Assembly: GCF_020379485.1 (NCBI RefSeq)
Contig: NC_063452.1
Coordinates: 55,829,377 to 55,893,376 of the forward strand
Reading direction: 5' to 3'
DNA length: 64,000 nt
From: Brassica napus
Lineage: Eukaryota; Streptophyta; Magnoliopsida; Brassicales; Brassicaceae
The notes under the pieces were generated by a model that searched no databases, was not told where the DNA came from, and worked only from the letters and a program-made list of their open reading frames with translations. How positions within the stretch are numbered: position 1 is the first letter of the stretch; each line of letters begins with the position of its first letter. This document shows positions 43,165-54,971 of the stretch, in pieces. Made by a program: the position numbers and the translations under genes.

Positions 43165-43510
43165 TTAGGGTTAAGCGTCGTAAAATCGTTGTAAGAATAA
43201 CACGAGCATGGTAACTTCGTCGTAAATGGTTAAATCGATTCCACGTAATTTCGTCGTAAATGGAAAAAGATGGGCCTGGTAACTTCGTCGTAAACGAAAA
43301 AGCCTGGTAAATCGATTCGACGTAATTTCATCGTAAATGGAAAAAGACGGGCCTGGTAACTTCGTCGTAAACGGAAAAGCCTGGTAAATCGATTCGGCGT
43401 AATTTCGTCGTAAATAGAGAAACGCGGGCCTGGTAACTTCGTCGTAAATGGAAAAACGCGGGACTGGTAACTTCGTCGTAATATTACGTCGCGTTGACGA
43501 CGAAACGTTT
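43165..43510. repeat. Internal array of subterminal-type repeats
   Basis: About eight copies of TTCGTCGTAAA lie in a tandem pattern of GCCTGGTAACTTCGTCGTAA and AAATCGATTCGACGTAATTT blocks, roughly 55-75 bases apart. The core is that of the element's own end repeats. A TATA-like TTCTATATATTGAG at about 43509 and the leader of the second gene follow directly. Confidence 0.8.
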
Positions 43511-43786
43511 TCTATATATTGAGACGCCGAGAGCGAGGCTGCCTCGTTCATTCCTCCCAAACTTGTTTGCTCTCCCTCTAAGGTACACTCCCTCTCCTCT
43601 TCTATTTTTTTTTAAAGTTAGTTTAGGTGATTAATTAGTTAGGTAATTAGTTTAGGTGATTAGTTAGGTAATTAGTTTAGGTGATTAGTTAGGTGACGAA
43701 ATACTATAGTTTAGGTGATTAGTTAGGTAACGGAATAATTTTTTAATTATGTCGTAATTGATTAAATTTATTTTAATTTTCTTTAG

Positions 43787-45377
43787 ATGGCTCCTAGGAG
43801 GAAACCAGCAGCACCTACTTATGCCCAGTTGTTTGGCGATGGTTCCGGTACATCTTTTTCCGGTCCATCGTCTTCCGATGCAGTTCCAGACTCTCAGACT
43901 TCTCAGAGAGTTTCTTCGAGTCCTCCTCTTCCACCGCAGATGCCTCCACCTCCTCCTCCAGCGGCTGCACGCTGCACCTCAGCCTGTCCCAGAAGGTGCA
44001 GTTCATCCGGATTTGCGTGTCCCTTCATATGCTCCATTCGCGAGATATACGGTGGAGGATTTGCTTGCCCAGCCTGGACGGGAGGGTTTGGATTTTCTAG
44101 ACCCCGATAGACCCCGAGGAACTTATTTTTATTTTCTAACGGTTAAATTGTTTTTTTTCAGGTTTGGGGCTAACAACCGTGTTAGCCGGAGCGTTTCGGC
44201 GACGATTAAAGGTTACTACGACAGGGCATATCCGAACTGGAGCAAGACACCAAATCACGTTAAGATCACTTGGTTTAAATGTTTTGCGGTAAGATTTTTA
44301 AATTTAATTAAATTTTCACTTTTAAATATATATATATATTAATATTTATTATCAATTGTAATTTTTTTCAAAATTTTTGTGTTTCAGCAAAATTGGCATT
44401 GGTCTTTGGGAATCACCGAGAGGGTGAAGGCGGAATTCGTTGCAAAGACAAAGATCCGCCTCTGCAACACAGTCTCCGATTGGAAGGACAAGTGGGAGAT
44501 CTATGGGTATGAGGGAAAGCCCACTGAGCTCACGAAGGATGTGTGGGATGGCCTCATCGCCTATTGGGAGCACCTCTCTTCGATCAAAAAGGCCAATTCG
44601 TGCTCGGCTTCTCGAAGGATGAAGGATAAAGATGGTCATTTGCCCATGCTTCTCAGAACCGGACAAAAACCTCATGCAGGAATCTGTCTAGAAGCTGTAA
44701 ATTTTGTTTTAAATATATATTTTAAAATATTCAATTAATATAATTTTTAATATTTAATTTAATTTTTTTTTTGTAGTTCGAGAAGACGGGAGTCTTACCA
44801 TCTCTGTCTGAGCTATTCAAGATGACTCACGCCACATCCGACGGAGTTTTTATGGATCCTGCATTTGAGAAACTCTTCCAAGCAGTGGCTGCTCGGATTG
44901 AAGAACGGGAGACGCAACTAACCCAGGAGTCTCCCGATGGATTACCCGTCACATTGTCCACCGAAGACGCCGACAGAATCTTCGAAGAGGTACAACTTAA
45001 AATTTTTGTTTACATTATTTTTAATATTTTAGCATAATTAACTATATTAATATAGTTTTATTTTATAGCTGGCTCCTAAAAAGAAGGGACGAATAGTCGG
45101 TATAGGCTCTGTTAACGAAGTTGCAAGGGCAACTTCGTCATACATTTCGAGACGGGATGAAGAGACTTCTCAGATGAAAGCTCGAATGGATAGCCAGCAG
45201 GTTCGTTTAGACTCTCTTGAGGATTTGCTAGACGTGATGGCTGTGGGAAACCCGGTTATGCAGAGAATGTTGAGTGAGAGACGAGCCGCTCTTGGGTTGC
45301 CAGTACGAGATCCCCAAGAGTCCGATCCAACCCGTCAACAGCCGAGCAACCCCACCGACTACTTCGAGGATATGTAA
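43787..45377 (+). pseudogene. CACTA TnpA-like gene (Transposase_24 type)
   Basis: The start MAPRRKPAAPTYAQLFGDG is followed by a Ser/Pro-rich region. The reading frame shifts at a 7-base tandem duplication (GCTGCAC at 43964-43970 and 43971-43977), then continues as VPSYAPFARYTVEDLLAQPG. Further exons carry VSRSVSATIKGYYDRAYPNW, then LGITERVKAEFVAKTKIRLC and VWDGLIAYWEHLSSIKKANS, the conserved plant Transposase_24 domain, and last SSYISRRDEETSQMKARMDS with a coiled-coil look, ending TDYFEDM. TnpA-type proteins bind subterminal repeats. Apart from the duplication the later exons look intact, so decay is recent. Confidence 0.82.
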
Positions 45378-45539
45378 TTTTTTATATATTTCTGTTTGTA
45401 TTATGAATTTAAATATTATTATATGACTTTTAAATGCTTTTTTAAAAATATGTTTTTAATTTTCATATTTCGTTTTAAAATATAAATTATTTTAAATTAC
45501 GAATATTAAATAAATTCAAATTTATTATATATATTAATA

Positions 45540-45902
45540 ATAAGAATCGATGTAAACTTCACGTAAATGTTTACGAGTGATTAACGTCGAAAGATTTACG
45601 AGGGTTTTACATCGAAATGTTTACGTGTTCTTTACAACGAAAGTATTTACGTCTGCTTTACATCGAAACAGTTACGTGGAGTTTACCACGAAAACTTACG
45701 TCTCGTTTACGACGAAACATTGCCCTGCGCTTTACGAGGAATTTATGTCGTCGTAAACGTAACAAGTCGTTTACGACGAAATCTCCGTTACGACGGACGT
45801 TTTACAACGAAACGTATTTTGAGGTTAATTCGTCGTAAAACCCCGTTTACGACGAATTTACAACGAATATTGCCCTCGTAAAAAATATGTTTTCTTGTAG
45901 TG
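45540..45902. repeat. Right subterminal repeats and terminus of the CACTA element
   Basis: Many copies of TTTACGACGAAA-type words, including TTTACATCGAAA and TTTACGTCG variants, run up to the terminal TTTTCTTGTAGTG. Confidence 0.8.
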
Positions 45903-46370
45903 TAAGTATCTTTTACCTTTCATTAAAAGTGAGGACAAAAGTGATTAGTGTAAACATGAAAAGTGGTACTATGAATATGTTATTTGTTGTAATTTCCCTT
46001 TAATGTTACAGTATATAACATAATTCCAACAAATTTTAATTTTATTTCATATTTTTTACTATTTTCAAATTTACCTTTAAATTATTATCATTTTTTCATA
46101 AATATCTTAAATTTATTATTAAAAGATAAATTAAACCTCCCAAAACATTTATAACTACATAAGAATTAGTTACAGAAGTTTATAAACTCAACTTCACCCA
46201 CTAAATAATAAATCTTAAATAATAATCGTTAAACCCTAAACTCAAATGTTAGAATATCTTTAATTGAGATTTTTTAAAAATGCTATCCAAATTGGTGTAT
46301 TTCAAGTAACTTCTCAAATATGATCTTTAATATAAAATTATTTTGTCTTTGCAAACTGGATCATTTATCT
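45903..46370. other. Right arm of the older inverted repeat, then AT-rich spacer
   Basis: CATGAAAAGTGGTACTATGA at 45955-45974 mirrors the sequence at 38258. The remainder to 46370 is AT-rich, without recognised content. Confidence 0.4.
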
Positions 46371-46389
46371 TGGAGAGTCACTCCGGCAA

Positions 46390-47030
46390 TGGAGGACCAT
46401 CATTTTGCTTGGATCTTGTGATATATTTGGAAATGAAGAAACAATAAAGTATTTAGCAATTTGGATATTGATCCTAGGGATACTCTTTAGCTGGCAGAAA
46501 CAGAGTCTTTACTTTGGTCCGAGGCACAAAATACACTTACACAGGGGACTGATCATATGTGCTTACCAGTAAATGCCATAACACTGTGCATTCCTGGAAG
46601 ATGGTGTTTTACGGATGTATCATGGAAAAATAAGGAACCATACTCAGGACAAGGATAATATAGCACTTTGGAAGGATTTGAGGGTTTATTGGGAGCAAGG
46701 AATACGCGGGCGAGTCAGTCATCGCTACATTCGGAAATGGAGGCGCTCATTTGGGCAATGGAATGCATGAGGAACCTAAGACAGTTTAATGTTACATTTG
46801 CAACAGATTGTTCTCAGTTGGTGAAAAAGGTTTCAGAACCAGAAGAGTGGCCAGCCTTTGCAAGTTATTTACAGGATATCGCAATTTTGAAGACAAGTTT
46901 CAACAACTCAGAGCTCATTCATATACGACGGACGCAAAATACAATGGCGGATAGTCTTGGACGAAGTGCGCGAAAGCAACCGTTGCTCGTCGTCCATATG
47001 GATGCGGAATTACCAATTTGGTTTACATAG
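46390..47030 (+). pseudogene. LINE remnant with RNase H domain
   Basis: The frame ending at 47030 reads SSLHSEMEALIWAMECMRNL, FNVTFATDCSQLVKKVSEPE and IHIRRTQNTMADSLGRSARK, a plant RVT_3-type RNase H at the C-terminus of non-LTR elements. Upstream (46390-46550) broken frames, HHFAWIL then YIWK, NNKVFSNLDIDPRD, match the zinc-finger-like segment that usually precedes it. Stops separate the parts and no reverse transcriptase is present. Confidence 0.75.
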
Positions 47031-47576
47031 TCTAGATGAGTCTGTATTATAGTTGCTGACAAAAAAAAAACTACAAAATATTATAGTTTCTTTTTTAAAT
47101 AAGTTTATGTTGTTTTAATAGTATCCAAAAATAATCATCTCTTTTATATAGGTTCAATTAAATTTTCAGATATATTCCAAATTTTATAAATGAAACATTA
47201 AATTATGTAAAATAGTATATTACATTATAATGTTATATAAATTAGAATATTTATTATAGAAAGAATAAAACTCGTACGAATGTGCGGGTCAAGATCTAGT
47301 GGAGTGTTAAAAGATGAAGTGGATAGTGTTGAATATCGAAACCATTGTACATAGTCCTATTGACTATTCAGTAGGACTATTTTCTGTGGTTATGTGTCAT
47401 CGTTCTCAATTGTCTTTTTATCTATTTACTCGTCTTTTTTTTTATTTTTGAACACCTATCTATTTACTCGTCTTGGGATTCTTTTGTGTGGTTTTGCGTC
47501 ATTGTTGTTATTTCTCTCTTTGCTGGAATCATTATTATGATCCTGTTCATCAGTTTCTTGCGTGCTCTCTCTATTC
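47031..47576. promoter_or_regulatory. End of the transposon nest and TNL2 upstream region
   Basis: The Helitron end is at 47299 and a MITE terminus (CCATTGTACATAGTC) at 47344-47358. The leader before the ATG resembles that of TNL1 (TTGTTATTTCTCTCT, TTATGATCCTG). Only about 220 bases of host sequence separate the nest from the start codon, so the native distal promoter has been moved away, possibly to the left of 33271. Confidence 0.5.
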
Positions 47577-50500
47577 ATGGCTTTTTCTTCTCTCACTTGG
47601 AAGCATGATATCTTCCCGAGCTTCCGTGGAGAAGACGTGCGCAAAAACTTTCTTAGTCACTTACTGGTAAAGCTCGAAAGCAAAGGAATCAGACCGTTCA
47701 TTGATAATGACATTCAGCGAGGCCAGTCTATCGGTCCGGAGCTCGTACAAGCAATCAGAGAATCAAGGGTTGCTATTGTCTTGCTATCCCGTAACTACGC
47801 TTCTTCAAGCTGGTGTTTGGATGAGTTAGTGGAAATCATGAAGGGAAGGAAAAAGGAGCCAGATGAGTTGGAGGAAATACAGAAGGGCAGAGAAAGGGAT
47901 CAACAAACAGTGATACCTATTTTCTACCAAGTGGATCCATCTGATGTTAGGAACCAGACTGGAGCTTTCGGAGAGGCCTTTGCCAAAACCTGTGAGGGAA
48001 AAACAGATGAGGTGAAGCAGGCATGGAGGCAAGCTTTGAAGGCTATCGCCAGTATCGCTGGTTATCACTCTCGCAACTGGTTCGTTCACTCACTTCCACT
48101 TGCATATTGTAAAATCATATAATATGGTAAAAATTACTTATAAATATATAATTACTAGGTGATTCTTCCGATATAAATATTTATAAAATAAATATTTAAT
48201 AATTGATTGATATTTAATTTTTATTGTAAATCAATTTCTAATATATATGTATACCTTATATTAAAAATATTATATTATTTTAGTTAGACATAGATTTCAG
48301 ATATGTAAGAGTTAGTCTGCTTGTTTTTTTTTTGAGTCAACAGTCGACTTGGTTATCACTTCAATATATTGAATTGTATCTATTTCTCTGAATTCAACTA
48401 TAAATTTTTTTTCTAAATATACTAAAATTTTGATTAATTTTCTTATTTGTGTTTATGTTGGTTGTCATCTTAAATATGTAAATGTATTTTATTAAAATTA
48501 TGTATAAATTAATATATATTATGGCTAAAAATAAACTGAAGTGTTTGACTCAAAATTAAATAAAACAATATAACGATAGTATTCTGAATTCTCACGCATA
48601 TATATAAATTAAAAAAAAACAGAATTGTAACAATTTGTTAATAGTTTATTTTTCTATATTAATATTTTGAGTCATCCTGTAATTTATAGGTGTAAAAATG
48701 TTATTATAAAATTATATGTTTTTGTTATAGTTAGATCTTTGATTCTTGATATTAGTTGGATTAGTTTAGTTACTCATTTTGTGAGTATATTGAGTTACAT
48801 ATATTCATTCAAATTCAAAAAAATAATAGAATTACTTTTTATTCTAATCAAGTCAAATCAAATTAGTTTTATTTATCGCTTAATGCAAGTATTTTCATTA
48901 TATTTTAATAATTTGATATATGTTGATTTTAAAAATGCTATAAAATAAAACGATGATCAATAGGAATTTACATCCAAAAGTATAAGTGATAAATTTTTGG
49001 AAGCTCATAAAATTTATAAACGTTTCCTATTTATTATATAATGTTATTTGGAAAAGTTAAAACTAAGCTAAATTAAAGCTCTAATTAACATAAATTACTA
49101 TATAAAAAATAATATTACTAAGTATAAGTATAACTGATAAATTTTTGAAAACTCATGAACGCATATCAATATTTACAATAAATAGAATATTTTATGAATT
49201 CTAAATAATTGTATGCCTTAGATTTATTGAAAGGTAAACTAAAATTATTTTAAATAATATTAAAAATGAAAATTCAAACTTGCTTAGGTATTTTGATTAT
49301 GTGTATATTAAGTTCCCCGAACATAAAGAAAATATAAAATTAACTAAATATTAAGAAAAAAGAATTTTTTAATAATGATAAAATATAATATTTCTACTTC
49401 ATTAAAAGTATATAGTGTTATTCAATTTAAAATATTTTGTAATACTGATCAAAATATGCTTATTGTAAGAAATTTTTTTTAGTTTTGTTTTTAATATCTC
49501 TTATAAATACGCACTAAAATCTTTTGTGAATGTTTATGAGAAATTATAGTATATAAGTAAAATATATTTATTTTTTGCTGTAACTATAAAAGATTAATAA
49601 TAAACTAAAGATTATGGAAAAATTAAATAAAATATTTTAATAATACTAATTATAAAAAAAATTTAGCTAGTCAAACATATATCAGTTCATGCTACTTAAT
49701 TACAATAGAAATTCTATATATTAATGCTCAGTAAATTAATAAACACTATAAATTAATAAATTTTCTTAGTCTCAAGTTGGACTAGTATAGAATATAACAT
49801 AATTCGATAAGACAGTAATATTTTGAAAACTCTTAGGTAAATATGTGATCCCATTAAAATAATAAATTAATAATTATCATATATATATATATATATATAT
49901 TATATAAACATACAGAAAATTATTCATTGTTTATATTTATTTAAAATAAATTTCATCTCTAATTTTATTTCTAATTTCATCCAACTATATATCAAAGTGA
50001 CTTTGTATTCTATAATATTTAATCATCATACATAAGATATATCAATAATCTAGCAAAAATAGTTAAATATATATCTATAAACTTTAACTATAATATATAA
50101 TATCATAAATGAAATATTGTTTTCAGTTTTCTAAACAAAAATATATTTTTTTAAAATATAAATCCAAAACAGAAAATTTCTTTAAATTAATAACTCTATA
50201 AATTAATAAGTTTATTTTAACTAATTTAGAGAGTTTTTATGCTATTTATGTAATCATCTAAGAAAATAGATAGATATAAAAAAACTTATTTCTATTACTT
50301 TGAAAATATATAATTAATATTGTTTAAAATTATTTTTTAAAGGAAATAATATTCTTTTTAATATCAAAATTATCTTTCTGAACGTTTTTACGAAATCACA
50401 TTATATACAATCAAATATATTTTCTTTTCATCTAAGAAAAAGAAAGATATAAAGAAAGTATTTATATTATTTTGAAAGTATATTTTATGTTGTTCTAAAT

Positions 50501-53500
50501 ATGTTATAAAGGGAATATTAAACTTTCCTTTTTAATGAAATCATCTTTATAAAGTTACAGATATCAAAGTAAAATATATAATTAAAAAATAAAGTAAAAA
50601 AAAATTCTGTGACTTAGTTTAGATTTTATTCCAGTTCTAAAATACAAGTATAAACTATAAACAATCATCTAAACTTATAATAGATCACAAAAATTTCCTA
50701 AGAAATCAAAATATTAGTTACTTTGAGTTTGTTTCTTTATACTGAGTCATTTCATTCTTGAATTTACAACAGTTTTACGAAAACATGTTAGTAAGACAAA
50801 TTTTGAAAAATAGTTTATTTATGAGTTTCAAACTGTTTCTTAATAATTCAAATGAAATTATAATTTATTTACTCATCAAAATTAATATTCTTAATCAACA
50901 TTTTTATTTTATGTTTTTGATACAATTGGTCAGTGTAAAACCTTCATAGAAACTAATATGTTATAATGAAACAAACCTGATATGGGTGTAGTGTACAAGA
51001 ATTCTTTTTTTTTTCTTACAACTATGCCCATTAAAACAAAGTAATCCATTAAAACAAAGTAACCCATTAAAACAAACTACGTCTTGAATTCTCATAAAAC
51101 TCTAATCTGATTCACCCAAAAAAACTATGGCTTTCATATCATATAAAAATTAAAATTAAAGAATATAAAGAAGTTAGTTAAAATTTATAATAAAAACCAA
51201 CAACAAATTATCATGAAAAACAACATCAAAAGATAATAGAAAGAATAATCAGTATGCGTTTATCACCATTATAATAGTACTATCTAAATCTAACATTTTG
51301 GAAAAAATCTTAAGATTTACTTTTGTTGATTACTGCTTTTTAACGTTTCGCCTCTGTTTCTGTTAGGAAAAATGAAGCTAAGATGATCGACAAAATTGCC
51401 GGAAATCTTATGGAAGTGTTGGTGTTTACACCATCAAAAGATTTTGATGACTTTGTTGGCATGGAAGCTCGTATCGAGGAGATAAAATTGTTGTTGAGCC
51501 TACAATCAGATGATGACGTTAAGATCATAGGGATCGTGGGTCCTGCTGGGATTGGTAAAACGAGCACTGCCAGAGTTTTGTACAACCGTTTCTCTCTTGA
51601 TTTTGAGTTCAACACGTTTATTGAGGATATCAGAGGAAGTAAAGAAATGCCTTCTCTCGGTGGCTCCGAATATAAATTCAAGCTGGAATTTCAGAAAGAG
51701 TTACTGTCTCGGATTTTCGACCAAAAGGATATTAAGGTTGATCACTTGGAAGCGGTTAAACAAAGGCTTAGAGACAAAAGAGTGTTGATTGTTCTTGATG
51801 AAGTGGATTGCTTGTTGAAACTAGAGGCAATGGCAAACAAGCCTGATTGGTTTGGTCCTGGAAGTATGATTGTCATTACAACCGAAGATAGAGACCTTCT
51901 CAAGTCACAAAACATCAACTCTATTTACGATATGAAACTTCCAGATGAAGTTGAGGCATTTGAGATCTTCTGCCAATATGCTTTTCGTCAAAAAACTCCA
52001 CTTGATGATTTTTATGGGCTTGCTTGGGAAGTTACTAAACTTGTTGGTCGTCTTCCTCTAGGCCTGAAAGTCTTGGGATCGTCTTTACGAGGAAAGTTCA
52101 GGGACGAGTGGGAAAATGCACTACCAAGGCTCAAGTCTTGCCTTCACAAAGGAATTGAATCAATTCTAATGTTTGGCTACAACAGCTTAAATGATAAAGA
52201 TAAAACTCTTTTTCTGTACATTGCATGTTTCTTTGTTGGTTTTGAGGTTGATCGAGTTAAACGCTGTCTTGAAGACTGTGATATACAAGTCGACTATGGG
52301 CTTCATAACTTAGAGCAGAAAAGTCTAATATACACAGAATACGGAAAAGTAAGGATGCACACATTACTGCAACAAATGGGGAGAGATATTGTCAAGAAAA
52401 AGACGAAGCAGATTGGAAAGCGACAGTTCTTGATGGATACCAGGGATATTTCTGATTTACTTGAAGATGAAGAAGATAGTGTAAGTTTCTTTGTTTACAT
52501 CTCTAGTCTTCTTCTGTCTCCTTGGTTTTCCTAAGCTGAGGTTAACTTCTTTTGAATAATATATTCAAGGGTACTGCAAAAGTTCTAGGCATACAGCTAG
52601 AAAAATATTGGAGAAATGACGATATCATCAAAATAAGTAAAAGTGCCTTCCAAGGGATGAAGAATCTCCAGCTTCTAAGAGTCAACTCTCGTAACGTGCG
52701 CATACCCGAAGGCCTCAGCTGTCTTCCCGACAAACTCAGACTTCTAGAGTGGCCCAAATGTCCATTGACATTTTTGCCTTCCAAGTTCTCTGGCAAGTTT
52801 CTTGTCGAACTTATCATGAGAGAAAGCAAACTTGAGAAGCTTTGGGATGGAATCAAGGTAAAAAAAGTCGGCACCTTTTTTTTTGTAATGTATTGCATGT
52901 AAAGGACGATTAGTCATTTCTCTAAAGCTTATCTCTATTTTTTGTAAAACAGCCTCTCCAGCGCCTCAAGCGAATGGTTTTGAGTCGTTCTCGGTATCTG
53001 AAAGAGATTCCAGATCTCACAAATGCAACTAGTCTCGAGGAACTAGTTCTTCATGGCTGCGAAGGTTTGTTAGAACTCCCAATCACGATTGGCAATGCCA
53101 CTAAGCTTAAAAGGTGCATACTTCGCCGTTGCTTTCTTTTGAAGGAGCTCCCCTCTTCTATGGGTAAGTTAATCAATCTCGAGGAACTGAACCTCGCTCA
53201 GAGCACGGGTCTGAAAGAACTCAGTGGATGCTTGAGTCTGGAAAAACTCAGTGGTTGCTCGAGTTTGAAAACACTTGATCTGAGCGAGACTCCGATATGG
53301 GAAGTGCCATCATCAATCAGATATAATTGGTCTTGTCTTAATAGAATGGATATGTCTGGGTGTAGAAACATCAAGGAGTTTCCAAATGTACCTGACAGCA
53401 TTGAAGAGTTGGTGTTGTGCAAGACAAGGATAGTGGAAATTCCTCCATGGATCGAGAATCTGTCTCGTCTGCGTAAAATAATTATGAATGGATGCGAGGA

Positions 53501-54641
53501 GCTGAAAAAGATATCTCGGAACGTTTCTAAGTTGGAGAATCTTGAGTTTCTTGGTTTGCGTAAGAGTGGCAAAAGTGAGCATGATTATGTGAGTGAAAAT
53601 GAATATGAATATAACCGTGACTTATTTGAAGCAGTAATCGAGTGGGAGGGCCCTGACTCGGAGTGCAGTTGGAGATTAGTATCAGACTTAGATGTTCACT
53701 ACATTTTACTGCAATGTCTACCCACGAAGAAGGCGCTATCATTATGTTTAAGGGGTCTCATGAACACTATTCCAGATTGCATCAGACGTCTCTCGGGACT
53801 AACTAAGCTTGACGTCACAGGATGCCCTTATCTCAAAGCACTTCCACCGCTTCCAGACTCCCTTCTCTCTATAGATGCAGACTGCTGTGTATGCTTAGAG
53901 AGAATAGACTCTTCTTTTCATAATCCAAATATTTGCCTAAACTTTGCTGGCTGCCTCAGTCTGAATCAAAACGCAAAAGAGCTCATCTACACATCAGACT
54001 ACAAACATGCACTCTTACCGGGTGAAGAAGTGCCTGCACACTTCCCTCACCAAGCTACTCCAGGTTCCCTGACGATCAATCTGATGCCAAGACCTCTTCC
54101 TTCATCCTTGAGATTCAAAGCTTGCATCTTGCTGTCAAAAGAAGATAGTTTAGAGAAGGAAGAACTACTGATGGGTGGTGTGTCTTGTCACGTCATGGGT
54201 AAACAGAATGGCCTCACTATCCAATATGTATCAAAACAGTATCATATGCACTGTAGATATGGCGGATATAGAGACCTTTATAATTATTCAAAAAAAAAAG
54301 AAGACCATCTGTATATATTTGAAGATTATTTCTGTCTAAACCAGGATTACCCTAAAGCCGGAGAAGCCACTTTGAGCGAGCTTGTGTTTGAGTTCATAGG
54401 CCATGGTACAAACTGGAAGGTGAAAGGCTGCGGTGTACGACTTTTGGAGGACGAAGAAGAATCTGGACGTGATGAGGATGAAGACGATGAAGCTGGTGAT
54501 GGTGATAGTAATGAGGTTGAGGAGGATATAAAGGATGATGTAGATAAAACTCTAGAAGGAGAAGAATCTAGACGTGATGATGATGCAGAGACAAGAAGCA
54601 AGAAACGAATGAGGTTCAGCCTGTTTCGATGGTTTACATGA
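47577..54641 (+). CDS. TNL2, intact TIR-NB-LRR immune receptor with C-JID domain
   Basis: Four exons join in frame: 47577-48079, 51367-52480, 52570-52857 and 52953-54641, giving 1197 residues. TIR: about 9-166, with BB-loop [16 protein letters not shown] and [10 protein letters not shown], where E83 should be the NADase glutamate. NB-ARC: about 170-500, P-loop GPAGIGKTS (about 225), kinase-2 [45 protein letters not shown], and [11 protein letters not shown] in place of MHD. LRRs run about 540-940, then a C-JID ([17 protein letters not shown], about 963 onward) and an acidic tail with a basic RSKKRMRF end. TNLs sense effectors, oligomerise and make small-molecule signals for EDS1. ATG chosen at MAFSSLTW, the usual TNL start. 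Specificity unknown; related genes are At5g18350-18370. Confidence 0.9.
48080..51366 (+). other. First intron of TNL2, 3.3 kb, AT-rich
   Basis: The same intron in TNL1 and TNL3 is only about 250-290 bases. Both borders match (donor GTTCGTTCAC, acceptor CTGTTAG), so the extra 3 kb was gained inside the intron. It is strongly AT-rich. Around 49700-50240 repeated words such as AAATTAATAAACACTATAAA and ATAACTCTATAAATTAATAA suggest a decayed DNA transposon. No gene is recognised; a (AT)n run lies at about 49880-49902. Confidence 0.7.
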
Positions 54642-54971
54642 GAATGGAAAGTCCATATACCATCATATTGAGTGTTCATTCAGTGGTGGTTCTGTAAAGC
54701 AGTTTCTTTCAAGCGCTGTCTGTCTTAGATGTCAACTTTGGCTAGAAGTCCTAACTCTCTCCTACACATATTGGGGGTCAAGTACTGTCTAGCCTGATAC
54801 ATATGAAGCTAACATGCCTCCTATTCTGTATCAGTACCAGCGCAAGGGCCGAAAGTAGCGAGTTTGGAGATGCAATTTGGCCCACTGATGAGTTGGTTCA
54901 TTGTGGAGCGTCTATTCTAGAAGAAAGCAAGTGAGAATACTACTTGGAGAGGAGGAGGATCTATCGCATGT
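54642..54971. other. TNL2 3' flank
   Basis: Contains ATGAGAATGGAAAGTCCATA and GGCTAGAAGTCCTAACTCTC, both repeated about 1.26 kb further right (55900 and 56000). It is probably the 3' UTR. Confidence 0.5.

Larger units (their letters stand above)
38696..45902 (+). mobile_element. CACTA (En/Spm) transposon, complete ends, decayed genes
   Basis: The right end is TTTTCTTGTAGTG, the complement of CACTACAAGAAAA; the left end reads TACTACAAGAAAAC, with the first C changed to T. Both sides are flanked by TAA (38693-38695 and 45903-45905), the 3-bp duplication expected for CACTA elements. Subterminal repeats with the core TTCGTCGTAAA or its complement fill 38720-39050 and 45540-45890. Two genes lie inside, TnpD-like and TnpA-like, both on the plus strand and both broken. 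Length 7,207 bp. The altered left end could further impair mobility. Confidence 0.93.
33703..47299 (+). mobile_element. Proposed 13.6-kb Helitron containing further elements
   Basis: The 5' end reads TCTATTCTATTAAAATATAA after a host A (33702), closely like the 5' end of the small Helitron at 21208. The 3' end at 47299 reads CGTACGAATGTGCGGGTC and AAGATCTAG before a host T. Inside lie a minus-strand Helitron, an unrecognised ORF, a 7.2-kb CACTA element and a LINE scrap; without the two large insertions the element would be about 4.1 kb. MITE-like sequence on both sides supports pairing these ends, but another pairing cannot be excluded. Confidence 0.55.

Noticed and set aside
43165..43510. 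Regular repeats resembling a CRISPR array
   Set aside because: Plant nuclear DNA; repeat core equals the CACTA subterminal repeat and spacers are themselves repeated.
43171..43560. 129-codon minus-strand frame
   Set aside because: It translates the tandem repeat array (repeating FTTKLPG-type words) and has no independent support.
53198..53572. Minus-strand frames over the TNL2 LRR
   Set aside because: Antisense shadows of the coding exon.
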